Source: Synechococcus sp. HJ21-Hayes (GTDB lineage: Bacteria > Cyanobacteriota > Cyanobacteriia > PCC-6307 > Cyanobiaceae). Taken from it: DNA of 64,000 nt. Made by a program: the position numbers and the translations under genes. The DNA lies in assembly GCF_024345835.1 (NCBI RefSeq), contig NZ_JAGQBW010000002.1:62001-126000 (forward strand). The letters run 5' to 3'. Below are positions 50,633-59,440 of this stretch, piece after piece; within the stretch, counting starts at the first letter, position 1, and every line of letters begins with the position of its first letter. The notes under the pieces were generated by a model. The model searched no databases, was not told the DNA's origin, and saw only the letters and a list, made by a program, of their open reading frames with translations.

Positions 50633-51973
50633 TCAGCGCTTGATTTTCAGGCTGTTCAGATAGGCCTGGGGGTTGCTGGGGTCGTACACGGTGCCGTCGA
50701 AGAACACCTCCTTGCCCCGGCTGGTGCTTGTGGGGATGTCCTTGGCCGGCAGCCCCAGTTCCCTGGCCGCTTTCAGCCAGAGACCGTCGCGGGTGACCCT
50801 GTTATTGATCGCTTCAGCCTGTTGGATCGTGTCCACGGTGCCTGGGTAGAACTGCCAACGCAGGGATTCCACCAGGAACCAGAGGGTGAGGCTCTTGTAG
50901 GGATACGAGATCACCCCACGATCACTGCTCCAGTAGAGCGGCCCCAAGGCGGGATTGTTCTCCGGTGTTGCCTTGGCACCGATGGTGTACTGGCCTTTCA
51001 GCGATTGCTCCAGCACAGGCTGCGGAACATTGAACCACTTGCGCGAGCTGAGCATCCTGGCCGCTTCCGCCTTGTTCTCCGGTTTGTCCAGCCATCTCTG
51101 GGCTTCGATCAAACCCTTGAGCAGGGCCACAGCAGCCTTGGGGTGCTTGTTCACCCAGTCGGCACGGATGGCCAGGTATTCCTCTGGATGCACTTTCCAG
51201 ATCTGGGCTGTGGTGGTGGCCAGGTAGCCCACGTCTGCCTTGCTGATGCGGGAAGGCCAGGGATCGCCGGTGGAGAAGGCTTCCATCGTGCCGTTCTTCA
51301 TGCCCTGCAGGGTCTCCGGAGCGGGAACGGTCAGCAGCTCCACGTCCTTGTCGGGATGCACACCACCGGCAGCCAGCCAATAGCGGATCCAGAAGTCCTG
51401 GTTGGCCTTTGGAAAAGTGTAGGTGGCCCGGAACTTGCGGCCCTCTTTCTGGCTGAACTTCTGGAAGAACCCCGGCGATGATTGGCGCAGATCAACGCTG
51501 AGATTGCCATCCTTCACGGAGTTGGCCGCTGCGATGCCGTTGCCCTGGCTCATCAGCATGGCCAGGACCACCATCGGCACCTTCTTGCCGTTGGTGAGCG
51601 CCCCCTCGCTGATCATCTGGGGCATGGGCAGTTGCCATTGCCCGCCATCGATGCCGCCACCGCTGGTGCCCAGCACCACATTGTCGCGCGCTGTCGACCA
51701 GCTGGATTGCTTGGCGAGTTTCACATCCAGGCCATGCTTGGCAAAGAAGCCTTTTTCCACACCCACAACCAAGGGTGCAGATTCCAGGATCGGAACAAAA
51801 CCCAGGGTGATGCTGCCTGTTTCCAACTTGGCCCGAGCCTGGGGATCCACTTGGATCGCAGCCCCACGGTTGAGGCCCCTTTGGCTGGGGGGGGCGCCCA
51901 GGCAGCCGGTGAGCAGGATGGAAGTGCTGATGGCTCCGCCCAGCAGAGCCAGCAGTCGACGTCTTTGGGCCAT
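50633..51973 (-). CDS. nrtA: Nitrate/nitrite-binding lipoprotein NrtA
   Basis: The protein has 446 residues from ATG 51973. The lipoprotein signal LLALLGGAISTSILLTGC is followed by a solute-binding domain: TLGFVPILESAPLVVGVEKGFFAKHGLDVKLAK and FPKANQDFWIRYWLAAGGVHPDKDVELL. It captures nitrate/nitrite in the periplasm for NrtBCD. It is the first gene of the operon. The longer frame to 52054 was rejected because it would precede the signal peptide. Confidence 0.95.
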   Translation of the reverse strand: MAQRRRLLALLGGAISTSILLTGCLGAPPSQRGLNRGAAIQVDPQARAKLETGSITLGFVPILESAPLVVGVEKGFFAKHGLDVKLAKQSSWSTARDNVVLGTSGGGIDGGQWQLPMPQMISEGALTNGKKVPMVVLAMLMSQGNGIAAANSVKDGNLSVDLRQSSPGFFQKFSQKEGRKFRATYTFPKANQDFWIRYWLAAGGVHPDKDVELLTVPAPETLQGMKNGTMEAFSTGDPWPSRISKADVGYLATTTAQIWKVHPEEYLAIRADWVNKHPKAAVALLKGLIEAQRWLDKPENKAEAARMLSSRKWFNVPQPVLEQSLKGQYTIGAKATPENNPALGPLYWSSDRGVISYPYKSLTLWFLVESLRWQFYPGTVDTIQQAEAINNRVTRDGLWLKAARELGLPAKDIPTSTSRGKEVFFDGTVYDPSNPQAYLNSLKIKR

Positions 51974-52401
51974 GGCGATGTTGGTTTGGTGGCAGGGTGG
52001 GGAGGGAGGGGTGCAGAAAATCAAGGCACAGTGATCACTGCAACCTGGAGACATTCATGCGTGTTGGATTGTCAGACTGGATCTACGGCCCTGTTGTTGA
52101 CGGAACAAGGCTGGCCGTGACTCGGATTAAGGACTCGCCGGGGGGTAGACCTCTGTTTTGTGATGAGCAAACGTTAGAGAGAGCTCAGCAGTCCCTGGGT
52201 TGACGCTGCTGGCAGTCTTCCCAATTGCGATGATCAGTCCTGCTGATCGTTTACCCCATTTGCGTGGGCGCGTCTCCGCAGGAGTTGGCATGGTCGGGAG
52301 TGTGCCCCAGTTTCAGCCTTGTTGGCTTCGGCTAATCATGCTTGAAAACTTAGTTATTCCGGGATCTCGTTCATGGTCTCCCAGCATTGTGCTGCTGCCA
52401 T
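51974..52401. promoter_or_regulatory. nrt promoter region with a 12-bp palindrome; doubtful 48-codon ORF
   Basis: This is a 428-base stretch without a firm gene. A perfect palindrome CAGTGATCACTG (52029-52040) lies 56 bases upstream of nrtA. I looked for an NtcA box (GTA-N8-TAC) on both strands and found none that fits. On the plus strand an ATG at 52057 opens 48 codons (to 52203) encoding a soluble basic peptide. It is unsupported by a ribosome-binding site or family resemblance and is not called as a gene. From 52204 to 52401 I see nothing definite. Confidence 0.4.
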
Positions 52402-52560
52402 TCAGATGGTGCGTTGGATGCCTAACCAGAATGCGATCACCATGGCCCCCATCAGCAGGAAACGAGCGATCAGAAAGCGAATCACATTCTCCCGTTTCAT
52501 CATCGTGGTTTCGATGGCTTGCAGGCGCTTCTGCAGGCTCGCCACCATCGGATTGTGCAT
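52402..52560 (-). CDS. Small single-pass membrane protein
   Basis: The 52-residue protein has an amphipathic N-terminal helix (VASLQKRLQAIETTMMKREN) and a hydrophobic helix (VIRFLIARFLLMGAMVIAFWLGI) ending in a basic tail. ATG 52560 was chosen because the upstream part of the open frame reads through the start region of the next gene on the other strand. The function is unknown. Small membrane proteins of this form sometimes modulate larger membrane complexes. Confidence 0.5.
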   Translation of the reverse strand: MHNPMVASLQKRLQAIETTMMKRENVIRFLIARFLLMGAMVIAFWLGIQRTI

Positions 52561-52644
52561 TGCTCCTGGCCTTATTGTGATGGTGGATGCTGACGCCTTA
52601 AACGCTAGGTATAGGGAGGCTAGATTTGGGTTGACGTGCAAGGC

Positions 52645-53511
52645 ATGGCTTTGTATCCCTCTCCCGTGGGTGTGATTGCACTGGCTACCCAGCACGGCAA
52701 GGAGCGTGTGATGGCCAAGCCCCTCTGGCATGGTCTTGGCCTCACCGTTCGGCGCGCGGAGCAGGTGGACACCGATCTCTTCGGCAGTTTCAGTGGTGAG
52801 CAGCAGCGCCCTGCTGATGCATTAACCACCTGCCGCCTGAAAGCGGAAGCGGGTATCGAGGCCCTCGGTGTGGATCTGGGTATCGCCAGTGAGGGTGCCT
52901 TTGGGCCCCACCCCGCCGTACCCCTGCTGCCTGTGGGTCGTGAGTGGATCACCTTTGTGGATCGTCGCCTCAACTTGGTGATCAGCGAACATGCAGTGAG
53001 CCGGTCCACCAACTTCAGCTCCTGCTTTGGGGTATCGCCTGCGGCAATCGCCGACTGGCTGCAGCAGGTGGGGTTTCCCTCCCATGCGCTGATGCTGAAA
53101 TCCCACGATGGGGAGGCTGGGAGAACGGGCCCCTGGCTTGCCAAAGGGGTGCGCTGTGAGCAGCAATTGACAGAGCTGATGGCTGTAGCCGTGCAGGACT
53201 CTCCCGTTGGCTTGGCCTGGGTAGAAACTGATATGCGTGCCCACTGCAATCCCACGCGGATGGCCTCAATCAGGCGCCTGACATTTCGGTTGATTCGGCG
53301 CCTAGCCAACCCCTGCCCATCCTGTGCAGCCCCGGGCTGGGGGCTGGTGAACACCATGGTGGGGTTGCCCTGCCGCTGGTGTGGCCTGGCTACGGAGTTG
53401 GTAAACATTGAGGTGTTCGGCTGTGTCGCGTGTGGGCACACCCGCCAACAGCCGCGCCGTGATGGGCTCACGAGCGCGGATCCCGCGCACTGCCCCTACT
53501 GCAACCCCTAA
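52645..53511 (+). CDS. DUF6671 family protein with C-terminal zinc ribbons
   Basis: The protein has 288 residues from ATG 52645 (GTG 52636 is possible). The N-terminal part (IALATQHGKERVMAKPLWHGLGLTV) and central domain (EGAFGPHPAVPLLPVGREWITFVDR) match an uncharacterised family that I know as DUF6671. The C-terminal 80 residues hold three Cys pairs, CPSC, CRWC, CVACGH and a final CPYC, implying two zinc-binding ribbons. The substrate is unknown; nothing in the neighbourhood indicates one. Confidence 0.75.
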   Translation: MALYPSPVGVIALATQHGKERVMAKPLWHGLGLTVRRAEQVDTDLFGSFSGEQQRPADALTTCRLKAEAGIEALGVDLGIASEGAFGPHPAVPLLPVGREWITFVDRRLNLVISEHAVSRSTNFSSCFGVSPAAIADWLQQVGFPSHALMLKSHDGEAGRTGPWLAKGVRCEQQLTELMAVAVQDSPVGLAWVETDMRAHCNPTRMASIRRLTFRLIRRLANPCPSCAAPGWGLVNTMVGLPCRWCGLATELVNIEVFGCVACGHTRQQPRRDGLTSADPAHCPYCNP

Positions 53512-53516
53512 TCCCT

Positions 53517-54488
53517 TCAAGCCCTGATGTAATCCACCACCTGCCGCGAACGCTCTTGCACTGCAGCCACGGCCCGTCGCTCCACGCCGCGGGCTGTATC
53601 ACGCGTGATCCCCATGGTTCTCGCGACTGCACTGAGGGTCATCGGTTCCGGTTGATTGATGCCATAGCGAAGGCGCAGCAATTGAGCCTCGTGGCCCGGC
53701 AATTCCGTGAGGAGTTTCTCGAGGTCTTGATGCAGCAGTGTGCGGATCAGTTGATCACCGGGCTGGGTGGCATTGCAGCTGAGTCGGTCCAGCAAGGTGC
53801 TGTCATCGTCCACGGGTAAGCCATCATCGAGGCTCACGGGTTGCTGCGCTCGGAAGAGCAATTCGCGGATGTCCAACGGTTTGAGCCCGGTTTCCTCGGA
53901 AAGTTCCTCCAAGCTGGGAGGTCGGCCAAAGCTCTGCCAGAGGGTTTGCTGGGCTCTGCGTAGCTTACTGAGGCTGTCTCCAATGTGAACAGGCAACCGA
54001 ATCGTGCGGCTTTTATCGGCAATCGCTCTGGTGATACCTTCACGAATCCACCAATAGGCATAGGTGGAGAACTTATATCCCCGTGTGGGATCAAAGCGAT
54101 CAACAGCTTTGATCAGGCCCATGTTGCCCTCTTGAACGAGATCGTCTAGTTCGAGTTGTTGGCCGAAATACTTACGCGCCACTGTTACCACAAGGCGCAG
54201 GTTGGCTGTCACCATCCGTTGCTTCGCCCGTGTGCCCATCCTGATGCGTCGCTTCAGCTGCTGAGGGCTCAAGCCTGCAGCTGTAGCCCAAGCCTCATCG
54301 GTGGGGGCAAGGCCACCTGATCGCATGGTGAGTTCTTCGGCGATCTCGTTGAGTTGCCGGAGGGCCTGCACGGCACGCCCGAGGGTGATTTCCTCTTCAT
54401 GGGTGAGCAGAGGAATCCTGCCGATGGAGTGGAGGTGCAGGCTGATTGCGTCGCAGCTGCCACTGGGGAGCTTCTGTGGCGCAGGCAT
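53517..54488 (-). CDS. Group 2 sigma-70 family factor (first of a tandem pair)
   Basis: The 323-residue factor has region 1.2 (HLHSIGRIPLLTHEEEITLGRAV), region 2 (DLVQEGNMGLIKAVDRFDPTRGYKFSTYAYWWIREGITRAI), region 3 and region 4 with the -35-binding helix-turn-helix (MTLSAVARTMGITRDTARGVERRA). The non-essential RpoD-like structure without region 1.1 makes it group 2. It would respond to stress, nutrient or light signals. A paralogue with the same N-terminal MPAPQK motif lies directly upstream on the same strand. Confidence 0.92.
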   Translation of the reverse strand: MPAPQKLPSGSCDAISLHLHSIGRIPLLTHEEEITLGRAVQALRQLNEIAEELTMRSGGLAPTDEAWATAAGLSPQQLKRRIRMGTRAKQRMVTANLRLVVTVARKYFGQQLELDDLVQEGNMGLIKAVDRFDPTRGYKFSTYAYWWIREGITRAIADKSRTIRLPVHIGDSLSKLRRAQQTLWQSFGRPPSLEELSEETGLKPLDIRELLFRAQQPVSLDDGLPVDDDSTLLDRLSCNATQPGDQLIRTLLHQDLEKLLTELPGHEAQLLRLRYGINQPEPMTLSAVARTMGITRDTARGVERRAVAAVQERSRQVVDYIRA

Positions 54489-54578
54489 CGAAGGATGTCT
54501 TTCTCAGGTCCAAAACTCTAAAGCCCATGACCATGCAATGGGGGCTGCGATGGAGGCTGAATAGCAAGCCCAATGCGC

Positions 54579-54599
54579 TTGATCAGACTCCCTGATCAA
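54579..54599. promoter_or_regulatory. TTGATCA-N7-TGATCAA inverted repeat upstream of the first sigma gene
   Basis: Perfect 7-bp arms (54579-54585 and 54593-54599) lie 91 bases before the ATG at 54488, inside the 152-base gap between the two sigma genes. The centre spacing of 14 bases suits a dimeric regulator. No T-run follows on either side, so a terminator is unlikely. Confidence 0.55.
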
Positions 54600-54640
54600 T
54601 ACTCCGGGCCTAGCAATCAGTCACACTGATGGTGGACACT

Positions 54641-55612
54641 TCAGGCCTCGAGGTGATCAATCATGTGCGAGGACAGCCGACGAATAGAGGCATTGGCCCG
54701 CCGCTCCAGCCCACGGGCCGTGTCCCTTGTGATGCCCATCTGTCGGGCGGTGGCACTCAGGCTCAAGGGTTCCCCTGCTGCGATTCCGTAGCGCAAGCGC
54801 AGCAGCTCGGCCTCCTGTTCGGGGAGTTCATCGAGCAGCTGTTGGATGTCTTCTTGCATGAGGCTGACGTCCACTTGCTCCTGGGGCTGGCTCACCTCGC
54901 AGGGCAGGCTATCGAGCAGGCTCAGTTCTGCATTGGCGGTTTGGCGGCCATCCAGGCTGAGGGGTTCCTGAGCCCTGAACAGCACTTCGCGGATGTCGAG
55001 GGGTTTGAGGCCGGTGGCAGCGGCCAGCTCGTCCAGGGTTGGGTCGCGCCGCAGCTGCTGACTGAGGGATTGCTGAATCTGGCGCAACCGATGCAATTGG
55101 TCCACCATCGTGGAGGGCAGCCGGATGGTGCGCCCTTTGGCCACAAGGGCACTGCCGATGCCATCCCGGATCCACCAGGTGGCGTAGGTGGAAAATCGGT
55201 AGCCGCGGCTGGGGTCAAAGCGCTCCAGGGCGCGGATCAGGCCAATCGTTCCCTCCTGGATCAGGTCTTCAAGGTCGCCACGGGAACGCTGGTAGCGGCG
55301 GGCCATGCTGATCACCAGGCGGATGTTGGCGAGCACCATTCGGCTTCGGGCCTGATCGGCCTGCCGCAGGCAGCGCTGCAACTGGCGCACTTCCATGCCA
55401 GCTTCCTGAGACCAGGCTTCAAGGCTGGGGGATACGCCACCGGCCCGCAACTTCATTTCCTGGGCCACGTCGGTGGCTCGGCAGCCACTTTGAACGAGTC
55501 GGGCAAGGCTGATTTCTTCCTCAGCGCTGAGCAGCGGGATGCGGCCGATCGCACGCATGTGCTGACTGAGTGCGTCGCAGTCGCCCTTGGGGCGCTTCTG
55601 TGGCGCAGGCAT
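54641..55612 (-). CDS. Group 2 sigma-70 family factor (second of a tandem pair)
   Basis: The protein has 323 residues from ATG 55612. It begins MPAPQKRPKGDCDALSQHM, closely parallel to its neighbour. Region 2 reads DLIQEGTIGLIRALERFDPSRGYRFSTYATWWIRDGIGSAL and region 4 LSLSATARQMGITRDTARGLERRA. Equal length and colinear similarity indicate a tandem duplication. Divergence in region 1.2 and the linker suggests different activation. The longer frame to 55705 was rejected because the family start is at 55612. Confidence 0.92.
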   Translation of the reverse strand: MPAPQKRPKGDCDALSQHMRAIGRIPLLSAEEEISLARLVQSGCRATDVAQEMKLRAGGVSPSLEAWSQEAGMEVRQLQRCLRQADQARSRMVLANIRLVISMARRYQRSRGDLEDLIQEGTIGLIRALERFDPSRGYRFSTYATWWIRDGIGSALVAKGRTIRLPSTMVDQLHRLRQIQQSLSQQLRRDPTLDELAAATGLKPLDIREVLFRAQEPLSLDGRQTANAELSLLDSLPCEVSQPQEQVDVSLMQEDIQQLLDELPEQEAELLRLRYGIAAGEPLSLSATARQMGITRDTARGLERRANASIRRLSSHMIDHLEA

Positions 55613-55759
55613 CGGTGGGGCGTCTGCAGGTGGGGTTGGCAAACGGTAGTGATTGTTGCGGGGGGTTGGGTATTGGGGGCACTGCCCATCCACCAGAATC
55701 TTCAATAGCCGTGATCAGGGAAGCTCATTGCTGCCTGGAGTCTTAGAGACCTAGCACAC

Positions 55760-56218
55760 TTATTGCTCCGGTTGCGGTAAGCCAGCCTGCTGATCCTGCC
55801 TGGCTTGCTTGACCAGCCAATAGGCCGCAGCGAGACCTATCACAATCACCCCGAATCCCGCCATCAGCTGGGGCTTGCTTTCCGTTCCCGGCGGAAGCAC
55901 GATCACTTTTCTGGCTACGGCAGTCATAGCCGTGAGCAACACCAGTTCGATCTGCACCACCTGGTCGCGAAGATAAGCCGTGACGTTCTGCAGAACTTCC
56001 AAGGCAATGAAGACAAGCAGAAGCCTATCGAGCAATTTGATTAAGCCACCGTCAAACCAATCGGTTTGAAACTGGGCAACCTTGATGACTGATTCAATCA
56101 CCAACTCAAAGACGGCAATGCCGACTACGGCCGCCAGAAGTAGAGCGAGAATCTTCGCGAGTTGCCGCTCATAGCTGTGAACTCCGTCAAGAAACCGATC
56201 ATCACCAAGGAGCTTCAT
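55760..56218 (-). CDS. PsiE-family membrane protein
   Basis: The protein has 152 residues from ATG 56218, with four predicted helices: ILALLLAAVVGIAVFELVIE, LLDRLLLVFIALEVLQNV, VLLTAMTAVARKVIVL and LMAGFGVIVIGLAAAYWLV. These match the phosphate-starvation-inducible PsiE family of unknown biochemical role. The conserved acid-rich YLRDQVVQIELV segment is present. It lies downstream of a terminator that ends sbtB. Confidence 0.85.
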   Translation of the reverse strand: MKLLGDDRFLDGVHSYERQLAKILALLLAAVVGIAVFELVIESVIKVAQFQTDWFDGGLIKLLDRLLLVFIALEVLQNVTAYLRDQVVQIELVLLTAMTAVARKVIVLPPGTESKPQLMAGFGVIVIGLAAAYWLVKQARQDQQAGLPQPEQ

Positions 56219-56255
56219 GACTGCGGACGGTGGAACTAGCAAGGAGAATCAGCGA

Positions 56256-56289
56256 AAGCCCGCCTGTGCATGGATGCACGTGCGGGCTT
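56256..56289 (-). terminator. Long hairpin terminator after sbtB
   Basis: AAGCCCGC (56256-56263) pairs with GCGGGCTT (56282-56289), and inner GTGCA/TGCAC pairs extend the stem around a 4-base loop. On the minus strand the stem ends in CTTTCG, a short T-run. It lies 85 bases after the sbtB stop and just before psiE. Confidence 0.7.
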
Positions 56290-56373
56290 GGCTAAACAGA
56301 AGAGCAAATAGTCGCGGCCAACTGCCTCGGGCTTTCTTGTCGGGATGCTTAAGGCAGTTGGATGGCGAACGAC

Positions 56374-56688
56374 TCAGAACTTGTGATCGCGCAGGGCTTC
56401 CACTGGGTAGATGTAGGTGATGATCGAGTAATCGGTGTAATACTTGGCCTCGATCTCGTGAGTGATCTTGTCGGCCAACTCGCGAGTTCCGGTGAGCACC
56501 TCGATCTTCACGTTGGAGAGGGTGTGGGACACACTCGGTTCGCCGGTGGATCGTACATTGCGACTGCCTTCCCCGCCAGCTGCATTCACAGTGTAACCGG
56601 TGGCACCGGCTTCCTTGATCAGTTTAGTGAGCTTCTTGGAGAGGATTTCCTCCGCAACGATCACCAGCTTCCAGACTTGTTGGCTCAT
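56374..56688 (-). CDS. sbtB: PII-like regulator SbtB (canonical pair)
   Basis: The 104-residue PII-fold protein has [28 protein letters not shown], a T-loop with [16 protein letters not shown] and a C-terminal [26 protein letters not shown]. It matches SbtB proteins that bind cAMP, AMP, ADP and ATP and inhibit SbtA. It does not carry a CGPxGC redox tail; the chain stops at RDHKF. It follows sbtA by 35 bases. Confidence 0.93.
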   Translation of the reverse strand: MSQQVWKLVIVAEEILSKKLTKLIKEAGATGYTVNAAGGEGSRNVRSTGEPSVSHTLSNVKIEVLTGTRELADKITHEIEAKYYTDYSIITYIYPVEALRDHKF

Positions 56689-56723
56689 GGTTTTTGTTTC
56701 TTGATAACTGTTTTGAGAGATCT

Positions 56724-57722
56724 CTATCGGCCGAGCATCACTTCAGCAATCCCAATGAAGAGCGGGATGCAGATCGCGATGGCCACTGGGGTTCCGATGG
56801 CTGTGGAGGCGCCGATGTATGCCGAGGGATTCGCCGATGGAATGCCAGCGCGAAGGGTGGGTGGGCCAGAGATGTCGGAGCTCGATGCCGCAATCACTGC
56901 CAGCACCACAGAGCCGCCAATGCTGAAGCCGGTGAGCTTGTGCAGGATCAAGCCAACACCAAAACCCAGGAAGCCATGCACGATCGGCGCAATGAAGGCA
57001 TAGATGGCAAACCACTGGGCCACTTTGCGCAACTCATTCATGCGCTGGGCAGCCTCCATCCCCATGATGATCATGAGAACGGCGAGGAAGCCGCGGAACA
57101 GTGGGTTGAAGAAGCTCTCATACACAGGTTCCGGCTTGGTGAGGATGCCAAGGGCTACGCCCAGGAGCATCGCCGTCACGGCCGAGCTCTGCAGGCTTTC
57201 CTTGATGATCGGCCAGATCTCAACTTTTTCGGATGTGTTGCCGGTCTTCTTGCCGATGTACAGGCTGGCCATCACGATCGCAGCCACCAGGGCCGGGATG
57301 TCCATGAACGGATAGAGGGCAGCAGTCCAGGCTTCATAGGGAACCTTGGCGGAATCCAGCTGGGGCAGGACTGCCGCCAGAGTGGAGCCACTCACCGCAC
57401 CGAACAGACCCCCCGTAGCCACGGCATCGGGCACCTTGATGCCAGGTAGTTTCCCGAGGGTATAACGGCTGATCAACACAATCACGATGCCAATCCCCAC
57501 GGCTCCGAGAGCAGGGAGAATGATTTCGGAGAAGTTCGAATTGCGAATGGCGATGCCGCCAGTCAATCCAATCTTCATCAGCAGGAAAAAGCTGATGAAC
57601 TTGTAGATCGAGTCGGGAATAGCCAGTTGGCTACCAAGTGCGGCGACGACGATCCCGCCGATCAGAAAGCCCAAGGTAGGCGATTGAAGTTGCTCTATAA
57701 AGAGCGGCAAAAAATCCGTCAT
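56724..57722 (-). CDS. sbtA: Na+-dependent bicarbonate transporter SbtA (canonical)
   Basis: The 332-residue membrane protein has ten helices. The conserved segments [59 protein letters not shown] and [37 protein letters not shown] are those of SbtA. It is a low-CO2-induced, high-affinity Na+/HCO3- symporter of the plasma membrane. The cytosolic loop between the two halves is short compared with Synechocystis SbtA, which has a long insert. Confidence 0.95.
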   Translation of the reverse strand: MTDFLPLFIEQLQSPTLGFLIGGIVVAALGSQLAIPDSIYKFISFFLLMKIGLTGGIAIRNSNFSEIILPALGAVGIGIVIVLISRYTLGKLPGIKVPDAVATGGLFGAVSGSTLAAVLPQLDSAKVPYEAWTAALYPFMDIPALVAAIVMASLYIGKKTGNTSEKVEIWPIIKESLQSSAVTAMLLGVALGILTKPEPVYESFFNPLFRGFLAVLMIIMGMEAAQRMNELRKVAQWFAIYAFIAPIVHGFLGFGVGLILHKLTGFSIGGSVVLAVIAASSSDISGPPTLRAGIPSANPSAYIGASTAIGTPVAIAICIPLFIGIAEVMLGR

Positions 57723-58036
57723 GTTAGGTCCGCTTTTGGTGCCCGGAAATCAAGTCACTGAAGGCTAGGGATCCCGACGCGAAGTTGGGTTTGGTTCCGC
57801 GGTACGGGTGATTGGTCTGAGCCACCCAGGGGTGACTTGACGCGAAAGATAGGCATCGCCATCCCCGGTTGGGGCGTGTGCTCGGAATTCGTGCTGCTGG
57901 CGGGCGCTGATTTGTGCCACGCCTCGTCCAATAGCCGGAAGGCCTGTCGCAACAAGCGATGACCTGGATTTGTGGCCTGCTCCGCCCCAACAGCCAGTGC
58001 GCCGTCCCTATAACCCCCCCACTACGCCCGTTCCAT
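57723..58036. other. Divergent intergenic region between sbtA and a Na+/H+ antiporter gene
   Basis: These 314 bases separate divergent starts. Open frames here are short and lack support. Both promoters must lie in it, and shared control of bicarbonate uptake and sodium export is possible. I could not pick out a firm -35/-10 pair or a LysR-type (CmpR/CcmR) site by eye. Confidence 0.4.
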
Positions 58037-59392
58037 ATGTTTCCGATCTCTCCGGTGTTGCTGGAGATCAGCTCTCACCAGCTCGAGGTGGCGGAAACCC
58101 TCATTCAGGTGGGGCGTTTTGTGGTGATTTTTATCGCCGCCCGGGCCATTGCCGAAGTGATGGTGCGCCTGCAGCTGCCCACCATCCTTGGCGAGCTCGT
58201 TGCCGGGGTGCTGATCGGTATCTCAGGCCTGCACCTCATTGTGCCGCCAGACACCCAAGCCCAGATCAGCCAAACAGTTCTGTCCCTACTCGGTTCCTTA
58301 GCGGAGATCAGCCCTACTGCGGTGGGCGAGATCTACAACCACACCTTCCCCAGCCTGCAGGCGGTGTCCCAGTTGGGGCTCTTCGCCCTGTTGTTTCTCA
58401 CGGGTCTGGAGAGCGAGCTCGATGAGCTGGTGGCCGTGGGCGTTCAGGCCACCACGGTTGCCGTGGCTGGTGTGGTTCTGCCCTTTGCCCTGGGTACGGC
58501 AGGCCTCTACTTTCTCTTTCACGTGCCACTGATTCCGGCCGTGTTTGCTGGGGCCGCCATGACGGCCACCTCGATCGGCATCACCGCCAGCGTGTTTGGC
58601 GAGCTCAAGTGGCTCAAGCGCAAGGAAGGCCAGATCGTGATCGGCGCCGCCGTGCTTGACGACATCATTGGGATCGTGATCCTGGCGGTGGTGGTGGCCA
58701 TCGTGGGTGGTGGTGCCTTCAGCCTCGGCCCGGTATTGAAGTTGTGTCTGGCGGCGGTGGCGTTTGTGGCGGTGGCCCTAGTGCTCAGCCGCACTGCCGC
58801 ACCTGCCTTCGATTGGGTAGTGGATCAGCTCAAGGCCCCTGGCGATGTGGCCGTTGCCAGCTTTGTGGTGCTCACCCTCTGCTGCTTTGCCGCCCAGGCC
58901 ATCGGCCTGGAGGCGGCCCTGGGCGCTTTCGCCGCTGGGTTGATCCTCAGCGCCTCGAAGCACACCCACGACATCGATGCTGCGGTGAAGCCCTTGGTGG
59001 CTCTTTTTGCCACCGTGTTCTTCGTGCTGATCGGCACCAGCCTTGACCTTTCGGTGCTCAACCCCTTCGATCCCGCCAATCGGGAGGGCCTGATCGTGGC
59101 TGGCTTCCTGCTGGTGGTGGCCATGGCCGGCAAGGTGGCTGCCGGCTGGAGCTACCTCAGCAAAGAACCCACCAACCGCTTGGTGGTGGGGCTGGGCATG
59201 ATGCCCCGCGGCGAAGTGGGCCTGATTTTTCTGGGTCTCGGTAGCCAGGCAGGCATCCTCACGCCTGCTCTGGAGGCAGCCATTTTGCTGATGGTGATCG
59301 GCACCACCTTCCTGGCACCCATCCTGCTGCGGCTCGTGATTCCAGCTACGCCCGAGGGGGGCAATCCAACCCTGGTGGATGTGACGTCCTGA
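58037..59392 (+). CDS. CPA2-type Na+/H+ antiporter (NapA/NhaS3-like)
   Basis: The protein has 451 residues from ATG 58037. It has about 13 helices; LPTILGELVAGVLIGISGLHL, LGLFALLFLTGLESEL and AAVLDDIIGIVILAV with the paired Asp of the cation site are typical. LGMMPRGEVGLIFLGLGSQ marks the C-terminal half. It is divergent from sbtA, which needs a sodium gradient, so Na+ export is the sensible role. The longer frame from 57959 was rejected because homology begins after residue 27. Confidence 0.9.
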   Translation: MFPISPVLLEISSHQLEVAETLIQVGRFVVIFIAARAIAEVMVRLQLPTILGELVAGVLIGISGLHLIVPPDTQAQISQTVLSLLGSLAEISPTAVGEIYNHTFPSLQAVSQLGLFALLFLTGLESELDELVAVGVQATTVAVAGVVLPFALGTAGLYFLFHVPLIPAVFAGAAMTATSIGITASVFGELKWLKRKEGQIVIGAAVLDDIIGIVILAVVVAIVGGGAFSLGPVLKLCLAAVAFVAVALVLSRTAAPAFDWVVDQLKAPGDVAVASFVVLTLCCFAAQAIGLEAALGAFAAGLILSASKHTHDIDAAVKPLVALFATVFFVLIGTSLDLSVLNPFDPANREGLIVAGFLLVVAMAGKVAAGWSYLSKEPTNRLVVGLGMMPRGEVGLIFLGLGSQAGILTPALEAAILLMVIGTTFLAPILLRLVIPATPEGGNPTLVDVTS

Positions 59393-59440
59393 CTAAAGCC
59401 GCCAACAGCTCTGCATAATCAGCCCACTGCCGCCGCGCCG

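Noticed and set aside
52057-52203. 48-codon plus-strand ORF in the nrtA upstream region
   Set aside because: It has no ribosome-binding site and no resemblance to a known small protein, and it lies across the promoter region.
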